Positions 46,965 through 59,356 of a DNA stretch of 64,000 bases are shown piece by piece. The first letter of the stretch is position 1, and each line of letters starts with the position of its first letter. Position numbers and translations under genes: made by a program. This stretch comes from Macrocybe gigantea. Lineage: Eukaryota; Basidiomycota; Agaricomycetes; Agaricales; Callistosporiaceae. A model generated the notes under the pieces. The model saw only the letters and a list, made by a program, of their open reading frames with translations, did not search any database and was not told where the DNA came from. Location: positions 310,001 to 374,000 of the forward strand of contig SJRY01000136.1 in assembly GCA_011319805.1 (NCBI GenBank), in the 5' to 3' direction.

Positions 46965-49082
46965 ATGAATAGCTGGGGTTTGTGGCGGCTGCGATTTGGG
47001 TCAGAGGCCGACGGCTTTGGATTCAAATAAACATCGGCTAGCGCGTATCCTTCGAGTCCTGTGTTGCTCCTGCTCGCGACTAGGCACGTCCTCCGTCACT
47101 CACCTCATTGCCACGCTCTGAACTCGAGTCAGAAGGAGAAAAAAAGCGATGGCTCTCACGCACATACCCATGCCAGCGCTCCCGCGCCCCCGTCTTGGTT
47201 TCCCGGCCACATGATGAAGTTCCAACGGATGTTGCCGACTATCTTGACGCGGACGGACGTCGTTCTCGAGATCAGAGACGCTCGGCTTCCCTTGACTAGC
47301 ATAAATAGGAATCTAGAAGGTATGCATTTTTTGAATCTGATTCGGTTTCATTTGTGGGTAGCTCGGAGGGAACGGACAGTAGCTGGCGTCCATTGCTGTT
47401 TTGCATCGCTGTACGAGTCATTAGACTGTCATAGTGTTCCGAGCATCGCCTGGTCCCCGTATATGCATCGATCTGGCCAAAGAAATGCTTCTATAGTGAC
47501 CGCTTACTGCTTCTTGGCACTACCACGTTTACCCCCTGTCTCCAGCGTTTAATCCTTTTTCGCTTTTCCTCCATAGGTGCGCTTCGGAAGTGGCGACTCG
47601 AACGCGGATGGGATCCGAACAACCCCACGCGTCGCATCGTAAAGGCTGGTGCATGCGAACGCATAATCGTGCTCAACAAGCGCGATCTCGTTCCTGAATG
47701 GGGCATGGAGGTATATTGTATCCTTCTCTCTTGGCGGACTGCTGTCCATGATGCTTAACAATTGCCCTATTACTGGACCGCGGTGGTCTTTTGCTTGCTT
47801 TCTTAGCCTTTCAGAAGAGCAATGGCCAAGAAATTCCCCGGCCAAGGCTTCTTGTTTGCATCGTGGCATAGACCTCGGGATATCAAGGGCCTGAATGAAC
47901 TTATAGTAAGTATGTTAACGTTCCGTTTACTTCTACAGCGAAAGTTCTCGGAAGGTTGAACAGTCCTCCGTATTCAACCTCGATGCGGAACAGATATAGC
48001 TAAGGAATACCCTCATGCAATGGAACTCAACGTGCTAGTCATTGGAATGCCGAACGTCGGCAAATCAACGTTGTTGAATGCACTGCGAAACATGGGCATT
48101 AAAGGCCGTACGTTCTGTCCTCTCTTCGCATTCTACTCCTGAGCGGATGCCGAGCTAATTTTCGCCTCGTTCTTCTTGTTTTCTTGATTTAGGCACTCCG
48201 AAGGCCTTTCAGACGTCAGCTCAGCCGGGTCTGACTCAGGCGTTGTCCACTCGAATCAAGCTGTCTTTGGACCCGCTTGTTTATGCATACGACTCACCGG
48301 GTGTCATGTTACCTTTCCTAGGACGTGGCGTGGAAGGCGCTGAGAGAGGGGTCAAACTTGCTCTGATAGGTACGTAACAACGATCCATATCTCCTCTATG
48401 ATTACATCAGAGTCTGATGAGAACGCTCCGTTTTTCTATATTCCCCATATCATAATAGCGGGAATCAAGGAAGGGTTGTATGATATGGAAACCTTAGCTT
48501 CCTATCTATTATACAGACTGAATATGTTGAATCCAATAGGTGAGATTCTTGTTTCGGCCTCACCCTTGTGACCCGATATCCCATTGATCTATATCTACGA
48601 GGCTGACATCGCATTTAGCTCCGGCATATCTCCAACTCCTTCCGGATGGAGCCAAGCCCACAATTGAACTGGATGACTTCCTGAATCAGCTCGCACGGCG
48701 AATGGGGATGCTCAAGCGGGGCGCCGAACCTGACATCGCTCGCGCGGCCGTTTACTTTGTAAAATGGTGGCGAGAAGAAGGCGGCCTGGCCGCTGCGTCA
48801 TCTGCGCTCCAACCTATCCATTCTTCGTTGCCACAATCTGCGCGCTGTGACGTACAAGGGTGGGGCTTTGACTTTCAGTGTAAAGTAGATCCAACTGGGG
48901 TTCTCCCGGCTGCCAGTGACGAAGCCACCTTCGTGCAAGAAAAAATGGAAGCCTGTATAGATGATTACTTGGTACAGATGGAACGCGAAGACCAGGAAGA
49001 GAACAACGTCAGCGACACACAGATAAAGAAGAGGGCGGTGATGGAAGAAAAGCTCAGACGAAAAATGAAACACAAACGTTGA
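46965..49082 (+). CDS. MTG1: Mitochondrial ribosome-assembly GTPase Mtg1
   Basis: Circularly permuted YlqF/RbgA-type GTPase that matures the mitochondrial large ribosomal subunit at the inner membrane. The start at 46965 gives MNSWGLWRLRFG, joined by intron 47000-47083 to HVLRHSPHCH, an Arg/hydrophobic presequence. Exon 2 (47084-47319) carries SWFPGHMMKFQRMLP, DVVLEIRDARLPLTSINRN. Exon 3 (47577-47710) has IIVLNKRDLVP, which is G4. Later exons have LNVLVIGMPNVGKSTLLNAL (G1), RTPKAFQTSAQPGLTQALS (G2) and VYAYDSPGVMLP (G3). The G4-G1-G2-G3 order is the permuted hallmark. The C-terminal domain includes DFLNQLARRMGMLKRGAEPD and ends KLRRKMKHKR. About eight exons; intron 2 (47320-47576) is longer than usual. 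Confidence 0.9.
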
Positions 49083-51081
49083 AGCCATTTTCTAGTTTCC
49101 TATCCGGTATTTCTGATCTCGTCGTCATCAATTCTCAGCAGCGACTCATACACAACGGCCTGGATAGGGGTTATGGTAATATATATCAGAAGTTACACGC
49201 CCTATCCTTGCACATTTCCGCTTTAGAATTAGATATCCTTTCGTCCTGCTGCGGCATGAGAACCATGTGGTTTAGGTGTGTATTTTCAGTTCCTGTCGCT
49301 CAGAGCTCTCTCAATTAGTTCCGTTTCCTCACCATCAGACCAATCAATTTGTTGGCACATTCCTCCTCAACGCCATTGGAATTGTGATTGGCCATGATGC
49401 CGAAATACGAAACTCTGAGTAAAGTGTTCTGTGGCCTTCCACTCTCCGCCGTTACGTTGCGTGAGTCACGGAGTTTGGCAAGACCTACCATGGCATCCAT
49501 CTCAGGCAGTTGCAACCTGTTTGACTGGCATCACCATCATCATTTTGTCCCGGCAAACTCCAGGATCTGCATCATGTTATGAAACCTTGTACGTGTGCGT
49601 CTCGGGAACTGCCCCCATTCCAGATTACCCTGCAAGATCCCCCACTGGCAATCGCCTTTTATGATCACATAGGGGGGAAGACAACGGGGCAGTCCATATC
49701 CTGGCTGCAGCATTTTACTCACTCTATGAATTGGGATATGAGATCCATGTTACACTGGGCGTCTCAGGATGTCATCACCTTGTGTTCCGTGGTCTCCCTC
49801 AGCCGAAAGCGACCGATCTCCCAAGCGAACAAGATGCAACTGAGGTGAGCAATGTAGCGGCCACCAGCTCCTGTCGAACGTGAACTCCCGTCCGGCCGGT
49901 ACAAAATGACGCGCGTAGGGATCAGCTCGATTTATTCGAGGTTCGAAGCTTTGAAACGCTACGATCTCTTCGGCGGGAAGACGCGCAGTGGCAAGACGAT
50001 TCGCAGGCAAGCGCATTGTGCTTTATTAATTTGGCAGTTTTGTATTGGAACCTGTGCATTGCCAATTGGCCGCGACATCACGAACACCTCCCCCCGGTGC
50101 ACTCGGTACGATAGCAGGCAGAGCGGTTGGCTTCCCTGAAGGTACCTAGGTTTGAATTGAAATTCTAGCCGATATGCGCAGGTTCGTCATCAAGGTACTC
50201 TCTCTTTTGTCCAAAAGCAGCAAGACATCTATCATGAAACGCGTGCGGAACCATGAATTGCCGGTTGACTACTGAGTCCGAGTAAGTTGCGGACTCGTCG
50301 CAGCACGGCCCTGGCATGAATTCGACTAATATCGGTTAACAGAAGAATTCAGCATTCACGGGAACAGCGTGAAGGGGCTGGGGAATGAACGTGCTGTACA
50401 ATGCTAATTTTACAATACGTTTGGTAAGTGATTGGACGCGTATAATAACGACGCATGGGAGGTGAAAATGTAACAGGACCAGAACGACAGACAGCAAGGA
50501 TGGCAGTTGCTGACGATCTCATAATGAGTGCTGCAGTCTACATTTTTACGGATCCGCAGACAACCTTAGGCAACGGAATATTGACGAGTAGCATCCAACC
50601 AGATCGCTGCCAGAAAAGATAACGTCCCTCATGGGAGATCCCCACATTGGGAATAAGTGGACTTCCTTGCAGGAGGATCCTAGCGCATGAGTGGCCATAT
50701 AACTCTCCTCTAGAACATCCTAAGCTGACGGCCTCTTCGTGCGGCAGGGCACGACACAGAGAATGTCAAAACGACGCAAAGTTTCCGAAGCAGATCCCGG
50801 AAGATGTTGAGTACAATGTAACTCGCGCCCTGTCGAAAGCAAAAAGAAGTTTGACCTCTTCTGATGGATAGTGGGGGACGACATGCTCACCCGCTAATTG
50901 GACGGCTCTATCGACGATCTTGTTATGCTGCAAGCCGTTCGACGCCTGGCGCGGCTCCAATATATAGCATGAGTGCACAGGACTAACATGGCCACTCTGG
51001 TAGCTTATGCTAGAATGCGAACCCAATTCGCACGTCGATATTCTCATGAGTTCGGACAGATGGGGTGATTTTCGAGACAAG
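49083..51081. other. Intergenic stretch, about 2 kb
   Basis: No frame with a recognisable motif. The right end meets the first of two direct repeats. Confidence 0.4.
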
Positions 51082-51626
51082 TAGCGATCACACAGCAATG
51101 TGGAACGTGCGTGCAATCATATTCGTCAAGTATTTTTGCGGTCGACGGATGGTGATTGACCGTTACGCCTCCAGAGATCTTTCGTCGTTCTTCAATAGCT
51201 TCAATTCTAGTTTATTGGGGACGAGGTCCCGGTCGTCCTTGAAGACATGCGCGATTACCTCTTTCTGCCAGCTACACTCCAATGCTGCAGCGAATGGTAA
51301 ATTCCTCTGGAACAAATAGAGATGAAAGTACAGTATACCGACACTTTCCTTGATCCAATGCCTCTCGCCTCGTAAAAGAGTCGTATCCAATATTTTTTAG
51401 GACAGAATGCCATCCCGATGAAGACCTTGTAATCGCCGACAATGTCGGACCTACCAAGGAAGCATTGGACCTGGCCCTGACGATCAGTGACGGAGACATA
51501 AAGGTACAGATGCTTCGCTTAGCGAGACAATGCAGGCCAGCAGAGTGCGTCAAAAACAAAATGCGGGATTTCGCAGGTGCAGTAACACCTTTCCACCTTG
51601 TCTGCAGCTGACTCGTGCAGCAGGGC
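51082..51626. repeat. Direct repeat, unit A (about 545 bp)
   Basis: Matches unit B (53680-54216) in the same orientation over its whole length. Shared words in order include AGCGATCAC.CAGCAATGT, TTACGCCTCCAG, GAGGTCCCGG, CCTCTGGAACAAATAGAGA, CTTTCCTTGA, CGCCTCGTAAAAGAGT and CTTGTCTGC. By eye the copies differ at about a fifth of positions with several small indels. Minus-strand frames hint at an old coding sequence but no family is recognised. It ends about 30 bases from the end of the phosphotransferase remnant. Confidence 0.75.
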
Positions 51627-51653
51627 ACTGCAGCGTTTTGAACGATACATTAA

Positions 51654-53387
51654 TTACATGTAATTCTCTTCGTCCATATCGTCCAAGAACCAATTCGCCT
51701 CGGTCTTAGCTCGGACTCCCCCCTCCGGGACTCTTGTTAAGACCTTCAGCTTTAGCAGCTCGACGAGGGCCATTCCATGGCCATCTCGTAGTGTTCGTTG
51801 GACACCCAGGTCTCCGTCTCGAAACCAACCATGCCTCGACACCCCTGAAAATTCTCGTCGGCCAACTGCAGCTTTGCGCTGAGCTCCTTCGTCTTGCGCA
51901 GGTCCTCGGGTTCGAACTCGACCGGACACGGCACGTCTTCCCCCGTAAGCCTCCCCCACGTCTCCGTTGCTTCTATCAGCGTAGCTTTCAGCGCGTGAGT
52001 CTCACCCTCCCATGGAGCACCGGCTTGGTCGAAAAGGCGGTGGACAAACGTGGACACTGGGTCCGACAAGGCATCGTGATGGAGCTTGTTGTACTTCTCA
52101 GTGTTCTTGGCATAGTGGAAGTGGACGAGACGGCGGTGGTAGAGTCCATCGCGTCGTTCAGCTCGGATTGGTCCAATTTGTCCACGTTCGCCGGCAGCGA
52201 GGGTGGGATGAGAGCCTGCGAGTCCGGGTCATCGTAATTCTGCAGGCGACCTGGTATACCAGCAAGGAGAAACTGTCGTAGGATCGAGGCGTGCTGCCAG
52301 TCGAGCAGGCCGACGATCTCCAAGTGGTTTGAGTGATGAGGTCGACATGATGACGTTGCTCGGCTGGAGATCAGGATGACGGATACGGAAATCACGGAGG
52401 GATGACTTCCTGGGGACGAGCGAGGGTGCGATAAGAAGGTAGCGTTCGAGATTCTTGACGTGGTCCAACGGTGACTGCTCCTCGTACCCGTAAGCCTCCC
52501 TTCTTTCACGCTAGAAAAGCAGTAGCGGTCGACCGAACCGTTCCAGATAGGCTAGTTCTTTGCGTGCCGCTGCTACGAGCGCTGCCTCTGGGCTTTCGTC
52601 TACAAGTCTCGATTAGTTCCGGGGAGTTCAACGAAGGAAAAAGGGGGAGAGAATGGCGTACATGGCCCCCTGTCCACGTCGAGCTGTGACCTCCTTCCGT
52701 ATCACATATGCAGCTTAGCATCTGGACCGACGCAGAAGCGCTGGTCGTTGAGCGGGATGCCCGTCCTCCCTGCTACCTTCTTCAGGTCGTCGGCATGGTA
52801 GAGGCTTCCGCCTGCCGGGAAAGGAATCGACATCATGCGAGACTCCAGCTGAGCAACCTGACGCAAGACGTAAGCCATATCCGGCTCCTCCAGCTCCATG
52901 CACACGTCGCTAAGCTTCGTACCTCTAATAAACTCCATGAAAATATACTCCGTCTTCGCATCATTGTCTGACGAAGGAGAGTAATCGTAAACCTCAGGAA
53001 CAGGCAGTCCAGATGCACGGAGGAAGCGCATTGTGGCCACTTCACTAGCGATGGCGTAGAACTTGGGCATCGTGACGGGGTATGGGATGCGGGCTACCAT
53101 CTGGAAGCCGTCATGCATGGTGATCAGGAAAATCCGGTTGAAGCCGCCCTCGGCGAGCTTCACGAATGTGTCGATATCCTGAGACCTCCGACCGACAAAC
53201 TGCGCCGCAAGACGACAAAGCTCCTCGACGTGGAACTCACGTCTGCGCTCTGCAAGGCGAAGATCATTGTTGACGCTGGATGTGCGAGATCACGGATTAG
53301 ACATATACGGCAGAGAGGAACATGTAACAAGACTTACATCCAGCGTCCCGATGAATAGTTGAAGAGATTATCAAAGGAGTCGGGCAT
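51654..53387 (-). pseudogene. Phosphotransferase (APH/AIM9-like) pseudogene
   Basis: Agaric phosphotransferase-family gene, kinase-like fold. Minus-strand fragments in family order: SSMPDSFDNLFNYSSGRW; LRLAERRREFHVEELCRLAA; FVKLAEGGFNRIFLITMHDG; ARIPYPVTMPKFYAIASEVA; RFCVGPDAKLHM; YGRRSQLDVDRGP; SPLDHVKNLERYLLIAPSLV; RIRHPDLQPSNVIM; EIVGLLDWQHASILRQFLLA; RRLVHFHYAKNTEKYNKL; WVSNEHYEMAM; WFLDDMDEENYM. HPDLQPSN and LLDWQH are the catalytic and metal-binding blocks. In-frame stops replace a conserved Trp (TGA, near 52690) and Gln (TAG, near 52512). Frame breaks occur near 52320, 52130 and 51772. The 5' end may extend to an ATG at 53633, encoding a presequence ending RAFSS. It is bracketed by direct repeats. 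Confidence 0.75.
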
Positions 53388-53679
53388 GCTTGAGAATGCG
53401 CGACATGGCAGCTGCCAAAAGGTCCGAGTGGAGTTGGAGATTGACGAGGAAAGACGTGCTGAACGCAACGAGGAGAGAGGACTGCGGAAGAGCCTCGCAC
53501 GCCTGCATGTAAATGTGTGTGGAACAGCGACACACCAATGCCAAATTTGGACGTCATGTACTGTTAAATAAGCGAGCTTCGGCACCAGGATGCCGGAAGA
53601 CCCCAGAACTGTGTGCACACTTATAGAGATCAAGTACGGCCGTCATTCGTTCATGCTTCGTCAACTGTCACCTGCAAGA

Positions 53680-54216
53680 TAGCGATCACGCAGCAATGTA
53701 GAACGTAGGGTCTTGTGGTCGGCAATCGTATTCGCGAAGCACTTTTGCGGTCATGGTGATTTACCATTACGCCTCCAGGAATCTTTCGTCATTCTTGAAT
53801 AGCTTCGATTATAGTTCATCGAGGATGAGGTCCCGGCCGTCCTTGAAGACATGTGGGATTATCTCTTTCTGCTAGCTACACTCTAATGTTACGGCAAATC
53901 CTCTGGAACAAATAGAGAGGGCATCGATACTTTCCTTGACTGTAGGTTACTTGATCCAATGCCGATCGCCTCGTAAAAGAGTTGTATCCGATATTTTCTG
54001 AGGCTCGAATGCCGTCTCGAAGAAGGCCTTGTAATCAGTGGCAATGTTGGGCCTACCTGTACCTGGCCCTGAAGATCAGTAACAGAGACATAAAGGGACA
54101 GATGCTCCGCTTGACGAGACGACGCAGGACTTAACAGGTGCAGTGACACATTTCCAAGTTCCGTGACCTTGTCTGCGGATGACGCCAAAGCATGGGCCAA
54201 CCAGTTCGTGCAGCAG
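53680..54216. repeat. Direct repeat, unit B (about 540 bp)
   Basis: Second copy of the repeat at 51082-51626, same orientation, 2.6 kb apart. The two copies bracket the phosphotransferase remnant almost exactly. See unit A for shared landmarks. Confidence 0.75.
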
Positions 54217-54476
54217 AAAATTGCGGCATTTTGGGCATATATTCGAGCTTTGCCACGGAGTACTCCTGAGCGTGACGACGCGTGACCGTGACGATGGCGT
54301 TGTTCTGTCAGCAACTTGCGCCATCGCCAAACGTCCCAACTCAGCATTTGTACGGAAAAAGAAAACCAGCATCAAAATCATGAAGCCCCGCCTTTCACCT
54401 CCATCTCGTCTGTTCTGAGTTCATTCCCTCTTTGTGCACACGAAATTGAGCCGAAACACCCCCGAGGAAGTGTCTG

Positions 54477-55402
54477 ATGGCCAAAGGCAAGTCTGTGGCG
54501 AAACACATCGACTACGCAACCGGTGCGACGAGCGAGACACGGGCATCGACGCCCGGTGGTGCTGAGGCTGGCATACCCGCCCGTGTGACGCCCTCGCCGG
54601 AGCAGGGATCGCCGACGCCCTCTGAGCCCGCACAATCCGTCGACCTGCGGCAGTACGTTCTGTCCATGTTCCACAACGCGCCGGGGACGGACGACAGAGC
54701 CGTGACGCCCGATGCGCCCCCTACGACGCCGAACGTGCAGCCCCTGCCCCATCAGCAGCAGCGCCGCATGACGAGGTTTGATGCCGCGCCGCTGCCGAAT
54801 AATCGAAAGAAAGAAGAGGGGCTGAAGGATAGCGACGACGAGGCAGATCACCGCCATCGTCACCGCCTCGCCGTCTCTCTCGCGCTGCTCAATTCGGGCT
54901 CCGTCGCGCGGGACCACCTCGCTTCCGAACGCACGTTCCTCGCCTACGTCCGCACGAGCATCGCAATCGCGTCTGCCGGCGTCGGTGAGTGCACGCGCCT
55001 CTGTTCTCATGCTATCCTGTGCGATTGACGAGGTTGTTGTTGTGGAACAGCGCTGGCGCAGATACTCAGCATCAGGCATTCCTGGTCTTCTTCTGCGCAC
55101 CGTCTCGAGCCGTACGCTCGTCCTCTAGGCGCCGTATCGATCGTGATCGCTTTCCTGGTCTTGCTCATGGGTGAGTGTTCAAATCTTGAACACGAGATCG
55201 ATCCTAACGCATCTTTCGCTTCGTCGGATCTATCACAAAAGGCGCAGTTCGATATTTCATCATTCAGCAGTCCCTCGTCAAAGGCATCTTTCCAGCCGCC
55301 CGGCTTCATATCGTCATCATGGCGGTTTTGCTGAGCTCGCTCGTCGTCGTCGCATTCGGCCTTATCCTGAAACACGGCCACCTCCCCAAAGGTCTCACTT
55401 GA
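54477..55402 (+). CDS. DUF202-type three-span membrane protein
   Basis: Exons are 54477-54984, 55051-55170 and 55248-55402, in phase, about 260 residues. The N-terminal 150 residues are hydrophilic and low-complexity (Thr/Pro/Gln-rich, with DSDDEADHRHRHR). The C-terminal domain reads NSGSVARDHLASERTFLAYVRTSIAIASAGVALAQIL, then GAVSIVIAFLVLLMG, and MAVLLSSLVVVAFGLIL. The RDHLANERTFLAWxRT-type motif with three membrane spans defines DUF202 (YidH; also the membrane part of vacuolar VTC polyphosphate proteins). It probably sits in the vacuolar or another internal membrane; the role is unknown. Confidence 0.85.
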
Positions 55403-55757
55403 CCGATCTCGATGGATGCTTCTCGATACAGTATACCCCGTCCTAATTATATACCCAACTCCTACGTTTCAGTGTGTCTGATTTTTGAATCATGAACTGC
55501 ATCCCCTTCTTTACATCGAGCCCTTTGACAATGCGACAGTACGATTGTCTACTATACACATGACAGCACAAGAAACGCTAGCAAAAAAGAAAAAATGGGC
55601 AGCCAAAAACACAACAACCTGTGCCATGAGAAAAGTCCGTAAAACGGCAATAGTACAAGACAAATCATTACACAAGACAGACGTAGAATACAATAGGCGG
55701 CATAAAGAAAAGCTCATAACAGAGGGGGGAGATAAAAGAGGGAGTAGTCATGGGATC
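55403..55757. other. Gap between convergent DUF202 and RING genes
   Basis: 355 bases serving as two 3' flanks. An A-rich frame at 55485-55835 is not supported as a gene. Confidence 0.5.
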
Positions 55758-57824
55758 TCACGCACCGACGCGGGTCGTTCCCGCCTGGCTCTCAACGTCC
55801 AATTGGGGACCTCTGGAGAGCCCAAAGCCCCTTAGAAACGAGGGGGCAAAGCCTCCTCCTAGGCGCCGGCCTTCGGACGCGACAGCCGGAGGACTGGCAT
55901 TGTCTGCAGACGCCTCTGCGACTTCTTCTGATGGCCTCGCGGCTTCCTTGTCAACCTCGGGCACAGGAGGCGGCGCAGTGGTGGTGATGCGCAGAAGAGA
56001 AGTGTACGCTAGAGGCAAACGATCGTGTCAGCGTCGATTCCTTCAGAAGTGTGATACTCAGACGTACGTTGACGGCAGACGGGGCAAAACCATCCCTTGG
56101 CCTTTCTCTTCCTTCTCGCCTGAATCACAGGCGGTACGGGAGTCACCGAGGCGGCTCCGTCAGTTGCAGCGCCCGAGTTCTCCCCGGCCTGCGCCTCGCC
56201 TCCCTCAGCTGCCGGCCCCGCAGGTTCGGATTGCGTGATGTTTCCGCCCGCGCCAAACTCGACCATATTAAGTGCGCACTCCTTGCACGCGACGAGGTGG
56301 CGGCAGGGCAGGAGGACCACCTCGCGTGGCGAAGAGAGGCACAGGAGGCACTCGGACGACGGGTCGTCCTCACCCGCATCCGCGACTGTGGTCAGCGGCG
56401 GGCTGGTAGGGGGGTATGTGTGGTTCTCCTGGTCCAGTGAGGATGGGAGCGGCGCTGTGGGTGCGTGCGCGATGTTCGTGGCGGCCGACGTCAGGCCATA
56501 AATCTCGTGCAGGTGGAAGGTGTGAGGTCCGATCTGAAGCACATATAACAAAAACGAAAATGTAACTAGATCGACAATACCTACCGTAGCTTCTCTCTTC
56601 ACCACTTTGACAACCCACGGACGGGTATCTTCCTCAGCTTGCGCTTGCTCCTCGGTAGGCTTGGGTCCAAAGCGAACTATATGAAGATACGTCACCTGTT
56701 CGTTGGGCGACGCCAGCTCTGTGGCATCATCGTCCAGCGCAGCAAGACGGATCATAACGCGCACGCCCTCCATCGCATCGTCCTTGACCTTTGCCTCAGA
56801 GCCCGGCGCGGGGTCCGCATCGACGACGGCGAGGGCTGGTCCCGAAACGCTCCGTCCCTCTGATCGCCTGAGGAAATGGAACGCAGTGAAGCGACGCCGG
56901 GTATGTCGATTGCTGCCGGGATCGGGTGAGGTGGTGCTTGACTCCAGCGCCGCCTCACTCGGAGACAATGAGTCAACGGTCGTGGTCGCTGGCGGAGGAG
57001 GGCTGCCGGGATTGACAGCGGGGCCTCGCTCAGGCTTGGACATGCGCTCGAATCGCTCGAGTTCAAACGCCGCGCCGTGCTCAATCTTCAGCACCTTGCC
57101 GAAGCCGCCTTTGGAAACGCTTTCAAACACTAAGAGTTTCGAGAGGCCAGAGGGAGAAGAAGTGACGGGAGCATCCGGGTGGTCCTTGGGCAGCAAGACA
57201 TGAACATAAACCCCAGATCTAGGAGCGTCGCAGTCGTATTCAAACTCCAATACGTGCGGAGGGTAGTGCGCCCTCCAGGGATTGTGCGGGTTTGGCTCTT
57301 CAGGGATCAACGGTGAGAGTCGGATCGTTGGGCGCTTGAGATTGACCAAGGCTTGAAGTGTTGTGGTGGGCTGTGAGGTCTACAGAGGAGGCGACGCCAG
57401 TTCACTGACGACAGTCCTCGTCCATCGCACAAGGGCTCACCTCTTTGCTCTTCTCTATCCAGCCGTTGACCACTTCTGGAGTGAGTTCGTCGGTCAGGAC
57501 CTTCTTCTCGCTCGACGACGTCCAAGCAGGCCCGCTGCTGATGACGCCGATGTTTGGACCGAAGAGGGGATCTTGGGTCTTCTTCTCCTTGGCGTTGCTG
57601 GGAGCGTCTTCTGTGGAGGCGACGTTGGGAGAGGTCGTGGGGATGGGGTTGGCCATGTTGGTTGCTACGCGGGCGATGTTGCTGTCAGTCCTTGCGAGAT
57701 AGGGTGTTTGGTGAATGCGTCTGGTGCGATTCCAAGTGGCGTAATGATGGTTGTCTAAGACATTCTTGAGCTAGTGCATGTAGCTAGACGACAAGCAGTG
57801 CTTACACCACGATGCGAAGCTCAT
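55758..57824 (-). CDS. RING-finger E3 ubiquitin ligase, MGRN1/RNF157 type
   Basis: E3 ligase with the MGRN1 layout. Exon 1 (57806-57824) MSFASW joins to exon 2 (57441-57754) YNHHYATWNRTRRIHQTPYL, then exon 3 from 57379 (TSQPTTTLQALVNLKRPTI). The substrate-binding region reads HVLEFEYDCDAPRSGVYVHVL and TFHLHEIYGL. The C-terminal RING is C-LLC ... LPCRHLVACKECA ... CPVCRQ. The last intron joins CRQ to PYTSLLRITTT, followed by a Glu/Ala-rich tail with GPQLDVESQAG; the stop is at 55758. Intron 56534-56584 is 51 nt with no stop in frame, so it could be retained. The RING contains an inserted Gly/Ala/Glu-rich loop of about 50 residues between its zinc half-sites. Confidence 0.88.
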
Positions 57825-58031
57825 GGTCGACGTGGGTGTTGAAAGAAAAGAAGGATGGAGCCGAGTGAGAAAGGATGTCTTGGAATGACATCCGCCAACT
57901 GTTTTGATCGGCTGTGACCATCAAACTCAAGCCTGGTGGCAATTCCATCTTAAAAGGCATACTATATTGCTGCATGTCTCATGTTCATAGAAAACGCCAG
58001 AGGAATATAATGGAACAGTATGTAGGAAAGC

Positions 58032-58659
58032 TCATGCAACTAGTGTCACGACGCCGCCTGCCTCCTTGATTTTTTGTCTAAAAATGTCCAGAGATCAGTC
58101 ATCAAGCATGCGAATAAGATGAGAATCCGCAGCCTTACTCCGCCTTTGCTGACACAAAACGCGCTTTTACGATGAATGGCAGTTTAGGCAATCTGTCAAC
58201 ACACATGAACGTCTGACCACAAGATCAGCACGGAATAAAACTGAGGCGACTTACACGCCATTGCCCAACACCTTTCCGTACCCGTGCTTCAACGTGTCAA
58301 TTACGGGCACAACCTCAGAGTTCTCCGTCAGGCCCTGCTTCTGCTCCTCCGGAACGAGAGTCCATAGTTTCTCGACGTTGATCGCCGGGCGCCAGTATGC
58401 GTTGCGGGTGAGGTGGTAGTGGCGCATACCGACCTTACCAAAGTAACCAGGGTGGTATTTATCAAAGTTGGTTCTATCAACCAGAAGCACGGTTTGAAAA
58501 TTCAGGCGTGTGGATCGAGGCTGAGAGAACGCACCGGTGGTGATGTTGACCACCAGCGAGACCGCGACCGCCAGGGTGTTTGCGGTGCTTGCCCACACGT
58601 CCATGTCCGGCCGAAACGTGACCTCTGTGCTTGCGAGTTTTTGACAAACGTGTCGGCAT
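58032..58659 (-). CDS. RPL28: 60S ribosomal protein uL15 (L28/L27a)
   Basis: Cytosolic large-subunit protein. Exons on the minus strand are 58535-58659, 58255-58473, one starting at 58192 (ending in the AKAE region), and a last one ending at stop 58032. The product reads [95 protein letters not shown] and [14 protein letters not shown], collinear with euk L27a along its whole length. An in-frame ATG at 58680 would add seven residues; MPTRLSKT is the conserved start. Confidence 0.97.
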
Positions 58660-59356
58660 TGTCGTCTGCGGTCTGAACAATGGAGAGACAGAGTGTCAGC
58701 TAGCAGTTGGTCGTCGCGAATTTGATAGCCATATCCGTCTCGATCCATCCAACACAATGTCTGTCCATCCACCCAGAAATCCATCGTTTTCCCGTCTAAA
58801 ACTTTCGGAGAAGGATCATGACGGACATATCGACACACTTCGGACAAAAGTTTGGCAGCAAGGCGGCTCGAACGACTAACCTTGAAGGAAAAGAGGGCTT
58901 TTGAGGGCGTTGATCTGTCGTTCAGCGATGCGATTCAATTTGGCGTTGTACCTGTTTTCGCCACTTTGCAAATAACGACAAATACCAAAATTCTGTTTCC
59001 TTGCTGCTCTTATTCAAACCTTCCACCGAACCTTGTGAGTGTCTGTCCTGTCTGTGATTTGCATGATGGGCCTTTGGCCAATATTTATTGTCTATGACTT
59101 ATTTCATGGATACAACTCGTGTTCTGATCCTTTGTCCCTCTCCGTGAATTATCAATGATCCACTTTCTGACCACTCGCTCTATTTTCAGATTCGCCTCAA
59201 GCTTTGTGTTTGTCATTCGTATGTTTCCTTACCTTTCGCCCTAACCAAGCTTCCAAATGTACATGTTTCCAATAAAAAGTCCGGTCCGAGAACCTAGCTT
59301 CTCACCGTATCCTCCGTTTAGTCGGATCCACTGCGTTGAACCGGTAATACGTGAAA
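58660..59356. promoter_or_regulatory. Divergent upstream region between RPL28 and RPB11
   Basis: 697 bases between two start codons of growth-related genes. No TATA is evident. Frames here are short and read into the ribosomal gene's antisense strand. Confidence 0.45.

Noticed and set aside
54378..55100. 240-codon minus-strand frame
   Set aside because: Arg-rich shadow of the DUF202 gene, caused by its high GC codon bias.
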